Program-made: the position numbers and the translations under genes
Part shown: positions 37,342 through 46,620 of the stretch, piece by piece
Position numbering within the stretch: position 1 is the first letter of the stretch
Layout: each line of letters starts with the position of its first letter
From: Marinigracilibium pacificum
GTDB lineage: Bacteria > Bacteroidota > Bacteroidia > Cytophagales > Cyclobacteriaceae
Length of the DNA: 64,000 nt
Reading direction: 5' to 3'
NCBI RefSeq assembly: GCF_012926615.1
Contig: NZ_JABBNU010000012.1
Location: 124,001-188,000, forward strand
Notes under the pieces: model-generated
What the model was told of the DNA's origin: nothing
What the model saw: only the letters and a program-made list of their open reading frames with translations
The model's database searches: none

Positions 37342-37730
37342 AGCTTTAAGGATGCGAATATAACCTAACGATTGTTTAAAGGTTTTAAAGCTGATTTTTG
37401 GGTATGTAATATCTAGCATGTGAAATCATAGAGTTGCTGAAGAAAAAGGTATTTATACTATTTTAAGTTGAATTGAATTATGACTTCTTAGGAATGAATT
37501 AAGTTTAATAGCTTTTAAATGATAATAAACTGTCAATAATCTTGATACTTGATAATTATGAATAAATATTTCTCATGTAACTAAAGTAGGAGATTTCATA
37601 CCATTATGTGGTTAGTCACTGTTAGTTGAATTTTTTTTTGGTTAATTCACACCCCTCTTTTGTAATAAATACCTACCCCGGTAATTTTCATTTCCACCTA
37701 TATTTGGTCTAGAAACTACCCAATAAATTC
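37342..37730. other. Divergent intergenic region upstream of the GH5-CBM6-like gene
   Basis: 389 AT-rich bases with no gene. Near its right end are C-runs in CACACCCCTC and CTACCCCGG (about 37649-37680) and the -7 element listed separately. A T9 run lies at 37631-37639. Confidence 0.45.
37699..37706 (+). promoter_or_regulatory. -7 element upstream of the GH5-CBM6-like gene, no matching -33
   Basis: TATATTTG is an exact TANNTTTG 24 bases before the ATG, but no TTG lies 19-23 bases upstream; that position is CCTACCCCGG. This is the expected look of a promoter that needs an activator. Confidence 0.5.
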
Positions 37731-39452
37731 ATGAGACTCATTTTATTTCTTTTATGTATTTCAATTTCATATCTAAATGCTCAAAACTTCCTTCATGTTG
37801 ATGGTAAACAAATTATTGATAAAAATGGAGATGAGGTAATCCTTCGCGGTATCGGACTTGGAGGGCATATGTTGCAAGAGGGGTATATGTTAAAGGCTCC
37901 TTTTTCAGGTCAACAATATGTTTTTCGAGATTCAGTGAAAAGTCTTATAGGAGATGTGGCCACAGAAGAGTTTTATAGTACATGGCTTAAAAATCATACT
38001 CAAAAGACAGATATAGATTCGCTCAAAAAATGGGGGTTTAATTCAATAAGATTACCCATGCATTTCAATTTATTTACGCTTCCTGTTGATCAAGAGCCTG
38101 TTAAGGGTGAAAATACCTGGCTTGACAAGGGCTTTATGATGACTGATTCTTTACTTCGTTGGTGTGAGTCAAATGAGATGTATTTGATTTTAGATATGCA
38201 TGCAGCTCCGGGTGGGCAAGGTCACGATCTTAATATTTCTGATCGTGATCCGTCAAAACCGTCACTTTGGGAAAGTGAAGAAAACAAGCAAAAGCTAATT
38301 GAATTATGGAAAAAACTCGCTTCCAGATACAAAGATGAAGAATGGATTGGTGGATATGACCTGATAAATGAACCCAATTGGGCATTTGAGGAAGGTAAAA
38401 ACAAAAATGGCTTAGAGGAAACCAAAAATATTCCATTAAAAGAACTAATGGTTGAATTAACTCAATTAATAAGATCAATAGATTCAAACCATATAATTAT
38501 TATAGAAGGTAACGGTTGGGGTAATAACTACAATGGGATTTTCCCACCTTGGGATGAAAATATGGTGGTGAGTTTTCATAAATATTGGAATTACAACCGA
38601 AAGGAAGATATTCAGTGGGCTTTGGATATTCGTGATAAATATGATATTCCAATATGGCTGGGGGAATCAGGTGAAAATTCGAATGTGTGGTTTAGAGATG
38701 CTATTAAATTAATGGAAGAAAATGGCATTGGCTGGTGTTGGTGGCCTCTAAAAAAACTTGGGTATAATAACCCTCTTCAGGTCAAAATTAATGAAGGGTA
38801 TCATGACATTCTATCATATTGGCGAGGCGAAAAAAATAAACCATCTAGAGAAAAAGCAGCTGAAGCATTCATGCAGTTGGCTGAAGACCTTAAAATGGAA
38901 AACAATATTATTAACTATGATGTAATCGATGCAATGTTCAGGCAGGTTAGGTCAAATGAAGTGTTACCTTTTAAAGATCACATGAAGAATGGTAATGTTA
39001 TTCTGGCAGTAGATTATGATCTTGGAATTATTGAAAAGGCATATTACGATCACAATCATGCTAATTATTATATCTCAACTGGGGGAGACCGTCAAAAATG
39101 GAATTCAGGTGGAACTTATAGAAATGACGGGGTTGATATTTATGTAGATGAAATTGGAGAATACTATATCAGTGATTTTACTGAAGGTGAATGGCTTCAT
39201 TATACATTTGATATTGATGCAGAAATAAAGCCTGAATTATCATTAATAATTAACGCTAAAAATAATGAGGCTAAGATTTCTGTATTTTTAAATGAAAATC
39301 TGATAGACAGGCTTACAATATCACCAAAACAAAAGTTTGATGAATTAACAATAGGTCGTGTGCAGCTAAAAAAAGGCCACAATACAATTAAAATATTAGT
39401 TGAAAAGGGTAGTGCTGAATTTAAATCAATATTATTTACTGACGCATCATAG
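37731..39452 (+). CDS. Secreted GH5 glycoside hydrolase with C-terminal CBM6-like domain
   Basis: 573 residues. A signal peptide (ISISYLNAQ) precedes a GH5 barrel (about 25-365) with acid/base Glu214 in YDLINEPNW and nucleophile Glu312 in IWLGESGEN. The entry phrase LRGIGLGGHMLQEGYM and the layout resemble the exo-1,3-glucanase-like subfamilies more than the GH5_2 cellulase at 11650; the substrate is not decided by sequence. A CBM6/CBM35-like domain (about 435-573; NSGGTYRNDGVDIYVDEIGEYY, broken into YRNDGVDI and EGEWLHYTF) follows. There is no T9SS sorting domain, unlike the cluster at 11650-25199, so it is probably periplasmic. The last 17 bases overlap the convergent DUF502 gene. Confidence 0.9.
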   Translation: MRLILFLLCISISYLNAQNFLHVDGKQIIDKNGDEVILRGIGLGGHMLQEGYMLKAPFSGQQYVFRDSVKSLIGDVATEEFYSTWLKNHTQKTDIDSLKKWGFNSIRLPMHFNLFTLPVDQEPVKGENTWLDKGFMMTDSLLRWCESNEMYLILDMHAAPGGQGHDLNISDRDPSKPSLWESEENKQKLIELWKKLASRYKDEEWIGGYDLINEPNWAFEEGKNKNGLEETKNIPLKELMVELTQLIRSIDSNHIIIIEGNGWGNNYNGIFPPWDENMVVSFHKYWNYNRKEDIQWALDIRDKYDIPIWLGESGENSNVWFRDAIKLMEENGIGWCWWPLKKLGYNNPLQVKINEGYHDILSYWRGEKNKPSREKAAEAFMQLAEDLKMENNIINYDVIDAMFRQVRSNEVLPFKDHMKNGNVILAVDYDLGIIEKAYYDHNHANYYISTGGDRQKWNSGGTYRNDGVDIYVDEIGEYYISDFTEGEWLHYTFDIDAEIKPELSLIINAKNNEAKISVFLNENLIDRLTISPKQKFDELTIGRVQLKKGHNTIKILVEKGSAEFKSILFTDAS

Positions 39453-40029
39453 TTTTTAAATTAGGCATTTTTTTACCGAAGGTACTTAAGCCATCCAACG
39501 CATTTTTCATTGAGATAAATTGAGGGTCAAGGTTCTTTTTAAGAATGATCCTTAGTTCACCTGCATCCATTTTTGGAGCATCAGGGATAAAAACAGAATA
39601 ATACTCTTCATCAGTATCATCAGTGATAAATGCAATTCTTAAAAAATTGTCTTCAGGTAACAAAATAGGTTTCCATGGAGATTTAAGGCCTTCGCTTTCG
39701 GAAATAAATCTGAATTTAAGAACCTGTAAAAAGGGGAATGATCTGAATAGGATTTCTTCTACTTCCGTTCCCCAGCCTTTAATTAACCCCTTTTTTATTA
39801 GATAACCAGCGAGGTAACATATAAGAAGAATAATAATTGTAACAGCTATTGCAATAGCTAAAGATGCTCCCAGAAGCGAATCGATTCCTGTTGATTTAAC
39901 TACTTTGTTAGCTAAGGGTAATATCATGCCGACAATTTTCGTGACAATAAAAAACATGATTGTCACGGGGATTAGGAAAAGTACTCCTCCGATGAGAATT
40001 TTTTTTGTTGTCTTTTTGAAAACTGACAT
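39436..40029 (-). CDS. DUF502-family membrane protein
   Basis: 197 residues. Two membrane segments near the N-terminus (KILIGGVLFLIPVTIMFFIV and LAIAIAVTIIILLICYLAGY) are followed by a soluble domain with the family phrases VEEILFRSFPFL, DEEYYSVFIPDAPKM and a terminal region around DGLSTFGKK. DUF502 proteins are widespread membrane proteins of unknown function. It is convergent with, and overlaps by 17 bases, the GH5-CBM6-like gene, with no terminator between them. Confidence 0.85.
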   Translation of the reverse strand: MSVFKKTTKKILIGGVLFLIPVTIMFFIVTKIVGMILPLANKVVKSTGIDSLLGASLAIAIAVTIIILLICYLAGYLIKKGLIKGWGTEVEEILFRSFPFLQVLKFRFISESEGLKSPWKPILLPEDNFLRIAFITDDTDEEYYSVFIPDAPKMDAGELRIILKKNLDPQFISMKNALDGLSTFGKKMPNLKTMMRQ

Positions 40030-40117
40030 ATGATATTACCTGATTTGTTTCTTTAATATAATATGGATTTCACAATTTCATGGTATTCTAATTTAAAAAA
40101 AGAGCTTAGGTTCATAT

Positions 40118-40519
40118 TTAAATAAAATATTCTACAAGTCCGAAAATCAGAACCATCGTCCATAAAATTGTTCGCCACTTATTAACTTTTATGAGCCTTA
40201 GACTTAAATTCTTGTGGTCTGTTGAATGCTGAAAGAGATTGTGTATAGGAACAGCAGCTAAAAAAGTATTTAACCAGATAATAATAACCAAAAACAGGCT
40301 TATGAGATTATAAATACTGGTATTGTTAAATGCTAAACAGGTAATAACTACCAATTGAGATAGCATTTATGGAATAACTAGTAATGAAATTCTTTTAACA
40401 TATATTTTATGCCAGCTGATAATCTTGCTGTTGTCTATATATGCAAAAGATGGGTAAACTATTAGTTGAGTCATCCATATTAATATTACTAACCCTGTAT
40501 CGATAATTAGTCTTGTCAT
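40118..40519 (-). pseudogene. Small membrane-protein gene interrupted by one in-frame stop
   Basis: From an ATG at 40519 (or in-frame ATG at 40525) the frame encodes 50 residues (MTRLIIDTGLVILIWMTQLI... ending ISLLVIP), then TAA at 40367-40369. It continues in the same frame from ATG at 40366 for 82 residues to the natural stop (82 aa with membrane segments NLISLFLVIIIWLNTFLAAV and ILWTMVLIFGLVEYF). Joined, this is one four-helix membrane protein of about 132 residues, with conserved-looking WMTQLIVYPSF and WHKIYVKR in the first part. The context VIP-stop-M reads like an original VIP-L-M with TTA changed to TAA. The 82-residue second part alone starts in the middle of the fold. The family is not named; function unknown. 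Confidence 0.7.
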
Positions 40520-40637
40520 GATCATAATAACAAAACTGCAAGTAGAGATTTATTGTTTTTACTTATTTATTGCTTATTAACGGTTTAAGGTATGTGCTAA
40601 TTGGCTTATATTTAATAAAGGCTACTTATTTACTGTT

Positions 40638-42083
40638 TTGAAGCATTTTATACTTATATCCTGTTTGATTTTTGCTCTGACTGAAGTTACTATTTCGGCT
40701 CAAAGCTCAATTATGTATCAAGAGATAAAAAAGGCTGACTGGTTTACTATTGCCGGCGGGTCTTATGGCCGAATAGGAGTTGGATGGACACCCAGCATTT
40801 CATCTGTAAGCGGACGAAGACTTAATCTGAACCGGATGGGAAGTATCGGTGGCAGGATGGAGGAACAGGATTACCTTGAAATTGGATTGGCTTTTAAAGT
40901 CCGGCCTGCTAAACTAACACGTGATTCTACAGAAATTAATATTCAGTTTAGAGCAGCCGTTTATACCCGTGGAGCGGCTTATTTCGGAAATAGTAGTACA
41001 TCAAGTGTCGATGGATTAACCTTCGTGTTACCAGAATTATATGTTGAAGGTAAAAATGTACTTACCAAAGGGTTAAACATATGGGTAGGGAATCGCTTAT
41101 ACAGAGGCAATGATGTGCATATAGCAGACTATTTCTATTTTAATGATCATTCCGGACAAGGATTCGGAATTGAATATAAAAACAATCGGGCGAGTGTCAA
41201 TTTTGTATCCTCAACTGATACTACAGCCACAGTACCGCCATATTTTTACCTTAACTATTTATCTGGTACACCAAGTCTTGAAATCCGGAACAGGATTGTT
41301 TATTCATATGAACATGACCTTCATTTTGGTAAGTACTCTTTAGTTACATTTTTAGGGGAGTTCCACCGGATAGGTGACCCTTCTGATAATCCTGGAACAG
41401 CTAATGATTTGTTTTCATTTCCAGGTGATTATGGTTGGGTTGTTGGAGCTAAGTATCAACATGAGAACTTAACTTATGGAATATTAAAACCAGGGTCTTT
41501 TAATCAGTTAGCCGTTCGATATGGAAGCGGAATTGCAAACGGTGGTGACGGAGGATCGTCAAGAACCTGGGAAACATTTGGTGCTGTTGATACAGTTGAT
41601 TTTAAATTCAGGGATGCATATTCTTGGCATATTGTAAACCATTTTTTACTCAACTTTTCAACAAAATTTAGCCTCAACGGCTATGTTGTTTATAATTATA
41701 GTCGTGGGGCTGCAGAATCTTCAGGAGAAGCTACTACCTACCTGGGCAGAACTGTTTATAATCAAAAGAAGGATTTTACCTTTGGGCTACAGGGGTTGAA
41801 TTATATAACTGATGTATTTCATTGGAGAACAGAATTACATTATAGCCAGCGTAGGCAAGGGTTAGACCCTTGGTATCGTGTTTTTAAATTAAGTTTCGTT
41901 CCAACACTTGCTTTAAGAGGAGAACGGTCGGTTTGGTCAAGGCCACATATCCGGTTTGTTTATTCAATTGCCCGTTTTAATGATGCTGCCCAAAACGATC
42001 AGTTCTCACCATATTTACAGCTTACCGGTCCAAAAGAATGGGGGCATTATTTTGGAATAAGAGCCGAATGGTGGACCTGGTGA
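40638..42083 (+). CDS. LamB-like carbohydrate porin (TTG start)
   Basis: 481 residues. The start must be TTG at 40638: it opens the signal peptide (MKHFILISCLIFALTEVTISAQ), and no in-frame ATG or GTG lies just upstream or before the signal peptide ends. The body is a beta-barrel with maltoporin features: IWVGNRLYRGNDVHIADYFY followed by SGQGFGIE early on, regularly alternating strands, and a C-terminal aromatic strand (FGIRAEWWTW). Maltoporins carry malto- or other oligosaccharides across the outer membrane along an aromatic slide. No SusC/SusD is present in the window, so this is the only sugar-specific outer-membrane candidate and might import oligosaccharides released by the GH5/GH9 enzymes. 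That substrate is inference. Confidence 0.8.
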   Translation: MKHFILISCLIFALTEVTISAQSSIMYQEIKKADWFTIAGGSYGRIGVGWTPSISSVSGRRLNLNRMGSIGGRMEEQDYLEIGLAFKVRPAKLTRDSTEINIQFRAAVYTRGAAYFGNSSTSSVDGLTFVLPELYVEGKNVLTKGLNIWVGNRLYRGNDVHIADYFYFNDHSGQGFGIEYKNNRASVNFVSSTDTTATVPPYFYLNYLSGTPSLEIRNRIVYSYEHDLHFGKYSLVTFLGEFHRIGDPSDNPGTANDLFSFPGDYGWVVGAKYQHENLTYGILKPGSFNQLAVRYGSGIANGGDGGSSRTWETFGAVDTVDFKFRDAYSWHIVNHFLLNFSTKFSLNGYVVYNYSRGAAESSGEATTYLGRTVYNQKKDFTFGLQGLNYITDVFHWRTELHYSQRRQGLDPWYRVFKLSFVPTLALRGERSVWSRPHIRFVYSIARFNDAAQNDQFSPYLQLTGPKEWGHYFGIRAEWWTW

Positions 42084-42181
42084 TAGTATAACTCAATTAA
42101 AAATTCGGTAGCATCAAAATATATTTTTATATTAACTATGCTATAAATGTCTAAAGCCAGTATTTTTTAATAATACCCAAG

Positions 42182-44626
42182 ATGAAAAATAGTTTTCTAT
42201 TAAGTGTTTTTGCCTTTTTTATTAGTGTTTCTTTACCAGGTCAAAACCCGGAAGTTGAAAAGTTAAAATCAGAACTTAATGACTTCTCATTAGAGTTAAA
42301 ATCAATAGAACAGTCAATAGAAAAATATTCTGATAGCAAGGATAGTCTGGATATCTATTCAGAAAGGCTGCTTCAACTAGAAAACGCCATAAACGAAAAG
42401 CTTGACTTTATTAAAGACCTTGAAACGGAACCTGCCGCCAGACTAGAAGAACTTGGTCCGGAGCCAAAAGAAAACGACCCACCAGAGACCGAGCTTGTTA
42501 GCGGCCTTAGAAAACAACTTAATACTGAGTTAGCAACGATTGAAGAATTACGTCAGTCAGCAAACTTAATTGATATTAGAAGTAATGAATTGCTTACTGA
42601 TATCACAAAGTTGAAAAGGGATTTGTTTTTTGAAGGCTTAGGAAACAGGCAATTTTCAATACTTTCTCCAACACTATGGGAAGCGGCTAAACAGGAAGCC
42701 CCACTTGCCTATGATGAAATAAAATCTTTCTTTGATAATTGGCAAAAAAATCAGGAGTCTAAGGGTACATACCGATTTACTATGCTGATAGTATGGGTTG
42801 TCTTCATTGCTCTTCTTGTTATATTTTATTTGATCTCAAAAAATAGTTTTTGGAAACATATTGATGAATATTTTTATAAGGATGGGGAGCTAAATTATAT
42901 TGATAAAAGAAGGAGAGCAGCAACGAAAAGTTTTTCTGATGTGCTATTGCTCTTTTTAGCTTTTCTAATAGTCTACTGGGTTTTTAAAAGTTTTGATATA
43001 GTTACTGATTATAATAAGGAGTTTTATAAGCGAGTATTTTTTGGCATTATTCTGACAGTTTTCTTTGTTAAATATATGAGGAGTGCCATCTCTCCAAAAT
43101 CAGGTAAATGGAGGCTGATTAATTGTAATGGTAAGTTGGCCTGGCAAATTGTGTTTCTAATAACCTCCATTTTTATACTTTTTATTATTGACAGGGTGAC
43201 TACTGCCGGTATATTATTAATATATGAGCCTGGTAAAAGTCTGGTATTAGCTATTTCTGGTATTGCTGTGATATTGAAATTGTTTTGTATCATTTTACTA
43301 ACTAGAAAGAAATTATGGATACCTGAATTCAATCTAGAAGGTGATGGAGTTCAAAAACCTAAGTTAAGGTTTGAGTTTTTAAGAAGAGGAGTCAGACTCG
43401 CAGCAATTTTATTACTACTGCTTTTAATAGTGGGATTCATTAAACTTAGTTCATTTATCGTTTATCGATTTGTTCTTATCTCATTTTTTATTGCTTTTGC
43501 TATTGCAGTAAGAGACCTACTCGTTTGGGGTATTACAAGTATTCAGAATTTTACCGATGGCTCTAAAGAACTAGCAGATGCAGATGCAGAAGAGGAGGAA
43601 GAATCTACCATAAATTTCTGGACACGGGTAATTGTAGATATAGCCTTGCCATTTCTTCTTTTTCCATTATTTCTTGTTACCCTCGGGCTAGATAAGTTAA
43701 ATATCCAACGAGTATACTCCTTTTTTGAGTCTGATATTGAGATAGGGGCTGTTTCATTTTCAATTACAAATCTTTTATACGGGTTTTTGGTTTTTATTGC
43801 CGTAATAGCAATTACTAAGTGGGTTTCCGGAATGTTTGAGAAGAAGGTTCTTAATCAATCACACTTTGATCCGGGACTTAGAAACTCGATGAAGACGCTT
43901 ACAAGTTACTTTGGAATGCTAATAGCTATTCTTCTTGCAATGGCCACAGTTGGAATTGATTTTTCCAAGATTGCACTTATTGCAGGAGCTTTATCAGTTG
44001 GTATAGGTTTTGGACTGCAAAGTATTGTAAGCAATTTTGTTTCAGGATTAATCCTTCTTTTCGAAAGGCCAATTAAGATTGGTGACTGGATTATTGTTAA
44101 TTCAGGAGAAGGGCATGTAAAACATATTGGTGCACGTGCAACTCAAATTCAGACGTTTGATCAGTCAACGATAATTATCCCGAATTCCGAGCTGGTGTCA
44201 AGCTCATTAACAAACTGGTTTCATACTAACAGAAGGGGAAGAATTGTAATTCCCGTAGGTGTATCTTATGATTCTGATCCTGAAAAAGTTAGGGAGGTAC
44301 TAAAAGAGGCTGTTTCAAGCCACCCTTCAATTATGAAACTACCTCCTGTATCAATTTACTGGAGTGATTTTGCAGATAGCTCTCTTAATTTTGAGGTAAG
44401 AGCATTTATTAGAAATTATGATGAAGTAATTACAGTGAAGACAGATCTCAGGTTCGCAATTTTTAAAGGACTTAAACAAGCAGGCATTACAATTCCGTTC
44501 CCTCAGAGAGATGTTCACTTTTACCCACAGCAATCTGTTCCAGACAATGGAAAAAATAATTCTGGAACTAAACCAGGTGATGATTCAGATGAAAAGCCTA
44601 AATCACCCAAAAAGTCTAAGGAATAA
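42182..44626 (+). CDS. Large MscS-family mechanosensitive channel (DUF3772-like N-terminus)
   Basis: 814 residues. A signal peptide (ISVSLPGQ) precedes a periplasmic coiled-coil region (about 20-200) with the DUF3772-type phrase LEELGPEPKENDPPE, then about ten membrane segments. The C-terminal MscS core has the pore helix region IALIAGALSVGIGFGLQSIV, the beta domain (FERPIKIGDWIIVNSGEGHV, IPNSELVSSSLTNW) and the C-terminal alpha/beta domain. The tail is rich in charged residues (PGDDSDEKPKSPKKSKE). It protects against osmotic downshock by opening under membrane tension. Larger than E. coli MscS and similar in layout to MscK-type channels. It converges with the FGE gene three bases away, without a terminator. 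Confidence 0.92.
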   Translation: MKNSFLLSVFAFFISVSLPGQNPEVEKLKSELNDFSLELKSIEQSIEKYSDSKDSLDIYSERLLQLENAINEKLDFIKDLETEPAARLEELGPEPKENDPPETELVSGLRKQLNTELATIEELRQSANLIDIRSNELLTDITKLKRDLFFEGLGNRQFSILSPTLWEAAKQEAPLAYDEIKSFFDNWQKNQESKGTYRFTMLIVWVVFIALLVIFYLISKNSFWKHIDEYFYKDGELNYIDKRRRAATKSFSDVLLLFLAFLIVYWVFKSFDIVTDYNKEFYKRVFFGIILTVFFVKYMRSAISPKSGKWRLINCNGKLAWQIVFLITSIFILFIIDRVTTAGILLIYEPGKSLVLAISGIAVILKLFCIILLTRKKLWIPEFNLEGDGVQKPKLRFEFLRRGVRLAAILLLLLLIVGFIKLSSFIVYRFVLISFFIAFAIAVRDLLVWGITSIQNFTDGSKELADADAEEEEESTINFWTRVIVDIALPFLLFPLFLVTLGLDKLNIQRVYSFFESDIEIGAVSFSITNLLYGFLVFIAVIAITKWVSGMFEKKVLNQSHFDPGLRNSMKTLTSYFGMLIAILLAMATVGIDFSKIALIAGALSVGIGFGLQSIVSNFVSGLILLFERPIKIGDWIIVNSGEGHVKHIGARATQIQTFDQSTIIIPNSELVSSSLTNWFHTNRRGRIVIPVGVSYDSDPEKVREVLKEAVSSHPSIMKLPPVSIYWSDFADSSLNFEVRAFIRNYDEVITVKTDLRFAIFKGLKQAGITIPFPQRDVHFYPQQSVPDNGKNNSGTKPGDDSDEKPKSPKKSKE

Positions 44627-44629
44627 AAA

Positions 44630-45745
44630 TTATTTTAACATATCAGGATCTGCGACAGTTCTGAATCCCAGATGGTCTGAACCGGTATCCATACTAGATG
44701 CCATTCTTGCAGACACTCGGTAGCTGGCACAATATGATGAATGACATAAAAATGATCCTCCTTTAATAACTTTTACAGGTTCATAAGGCCGTTGAGGATC
44801 AAAGTATTCAGATGATCCTGTCGGGTTAGAAATTGTCTTCGCAGGATTTAGTGATTTGTAATAATTAGCATGATACCAATCTTGAGTCCATTCCCAGACA
44901 TTACCTGCCATGTCATAAATACCGGCTGAGTTTGGAGGGTATGATTTTACAGGAGAGATATATTCAAACCCATCTTTGGATTCATTTTTTGTAGGAAATA
45001 TACCCTGCCAGGTATTTGCCATTTCATTGATTTTTGAATCATCATCACCCCACGTATAAGTGCACATGGCAAATGTGCCTCTCGCTGCAGCTTCCCATTC
45101 AGCTTCAGTTGGGAGTCTTCTATTTGCCCATTTGCAATACGCCAATGCATCTTCAAAAGCAATATGCACAACAGGAAAGTTGTCTTTTCCTTCAATTGTG
45201 GTTCCCTGGCCATATGGCTGGCGCCAGTTCGCTCCTTTTACCCAACTCCACCATTGATAGTAATTATTAAGGTCAGTAACCTGCTCCAAACTTCGGTTGA
45301 ATGTCAAGGAACCAGGAGCTAACATCGAATCTGGTGGTTTTGGAGTGTCTGGAGGAAGGCTTTTTCTCATTTCTTCCCAGTCAATAGGTCTTTCTGCCAC
45401 AGTAACATACCCTGTTTCTTCTACAAATTTTTTGAATTCTTTATTTGTTACTTCATGAATATCAATGAAAAATCCATCAGTATAAACTTCGTGAGCAGGC
45501 TTCTCATGCTCTAAAGCAAATTCATCATTTGGTAATGCGCCTTGAGTGAATTTTTTTGCCGGTATCCAAACCATCCCCTCAGGGGTAGGAACAGGTGCAG
45601 GAGTATATTCACTTGTTGAGCTTTGAAGTGTGGTAGTTTTATCTTCAGTTGTCTGATTAGAACATGCTGAAAATAAATAACATGAAGCTATGAATACAAT
45701 AAAGAAAACTGTTCTCATTGGAAGATGTCGTGTGTTTTTGTTCAT
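44630..45745 (-). CDS. Formylglycine-generating enzyme (SUMF1/EgtB/PvdO family), lipoprotein
   Basis: 371 residues. The N-terminus is a lipoprotein signal (CYLFSACSNQ); an in-frame ATG at 45718 is an alternative start. The catalytic domain (about 55-365) has GMVWIPAKKFTQG, VKGANWRQPYGQG, FPVVHIAFEDALAYCKWANRRLPTEAEWE in separate parts, and the key CHSSYC segment before YRVSARM, with LGFRTV at the end. The two Cys of CHSSYC match the copper-binding active-site pair of genuine formylglycine-generating enzymes, which many family members lack. It should therefore convert a Cys of sulfatases to formylglycine, in the periplasm. No sulfatase is present in this window. Gene order with the dienelactone hydrolase-like gene (18 bases apart) may be an operon. 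Confidence 0.88.
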   Translation of the reverse strand: MNKNTRHLPMRTVFFIVFIASCYLFSACSNQTTEDKTTTLQSSTSEYTPAPVPTPEGMVWIPAKKFTQGALPNDEFALEHEKPAHEVYTDGFFIDIHEVTNKEFKKFVEETGYVTVAERPIDWEEMRKSLPPDTPKPPDSMLAPGSLTFNRSLEQVTDLNNYYQWWSWVKGANWRQPYGQGTTIEGKDNFPVVHIAFEDALAYCKWANRRLPTEAEWEAAARGTFAMCTYTWGDDDSKINEMANTWQGIFPTKNESKDGFEYISPVKSYPPNSAGIYDMAGNVWEWTQDWYHANYYKSLNPAKTISNPTGSSEYFDPQRPYEPVKVIKGGSFLCHSSYCASYRVSARMASSMDTGSDHLGFRTVADPDMLK

Positions 45746-45763
45746 TAAGTTAATGAATTAATC

Positions 45764-46561
45764 TTAAAGTTGGGATAGCAATTTCTTTAGTCTTGATAGA
45801 GCTTGTTCTCTTGCTTTTTTGTTATCATCAGATGCATCCGGAGCCTGTCCTGAACGCATGAAGCCATGTCCCGCTCCCGGGTAAATCTCTGGTTTGTATG
45901 TTTTGTCGTATTCGTGCATTACTTCTTTTGACATATCGATGGTAGCATTCACTCTATTGTCATCACCTCCATAAAAACCATAAACTGGTGCAGATATATT
46001 TTGATAATCAGCAGGATCTTGTGGGCCTGAACCATAAAATACAAAATAGGCTTTTGGCACATCTGAATTTGTAGCATGCCTGAATGTTTGTGACCCTCCC
46101 CAGCAAAAACCCATTACTGCAACTTCTCCATTAGCTGATGGTATTTGTTTTGCATAAGCTTCTGTTGCTTTTAAGTGATTTGTTATCATCGACGGACTTA
46201 ATTCATAAATTGCTGTTCTTGCAGCGTCGCTGTCATCAAAATCTGGCGTATTACCTCCGTTTGGAGCCTTACCAGATAAAAAGTCCGGCGCAATAACGAT
46301 ATAACCCATGCCTGCCATCTGGTCGGCCATGCTTCTTGCCCAGTCGTTTAGACCTCTGTTTTCATGAATGAGAATGATAACAGGAACTTTCTCTGATACC
46401 TCAGGATATACCATAAAACAAGAAAATGATTCCTCACCATAGCTAATAGTAATGTTTTCCTGATGGCGGGGAGAAGTTTCTAGTTGTTTAATTGCCCAAT
46501 CTTGTGAGTGGATAATTGAAATACAGAAAATGAATAATAAGATAGTGAAAAGTGGTTTCAT
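45764..46561 (-). CDS. Dienelactone hydrolase-family protein, secreted
   Basis: 265 residues with a signal peptide (FIFCISIIHSQ). An alpha/beta hydrolase of the dienelactone hydrolase type: catalytic Cys in MGFCWGGSQ, the Asp in YGGDDNRV and the His in GAGHGFMRSG are all present. The substrate of these secreted relatives is unknown; carboxylic esters or lactones are possible. It starts 59 bases downstream of the pbpC stop and reads towards the FGE gene, 18 bases away. It is one of several hydrolases of this family often retained in Bacteroidota; nothing more specific can be said. Confidence 0.85.
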   Translation of the reverse strand: MKPLFTILLFIFCISIIHSQDWAIKQLETSPRHQENITISYGEESFSCFMVYPEVSEKVPVIILIHENRGLNDWARSMADQMAGMGYIVIAPDFLSGKAPNGGNTPDFDDSDAARTAIYELSPSMITNHLKATEAYAKQIPSANGEVAVMGFCWGGSQTFRHATNSDVPKAYFVFYGSGPQDPADYQNISAPVYGFYGGDDNRVNATIDMSKEVMHEYDKTYKPEIYPGAGHGFMRSGQAPDASDDNKKAREQALSRLKKLLSQL

Positions 46562-46620
46562 GGTTAACTGATTGATTTACATTAATATAATAATAAATCA
46601 CCAGTAGTTAGTCAATTGAC

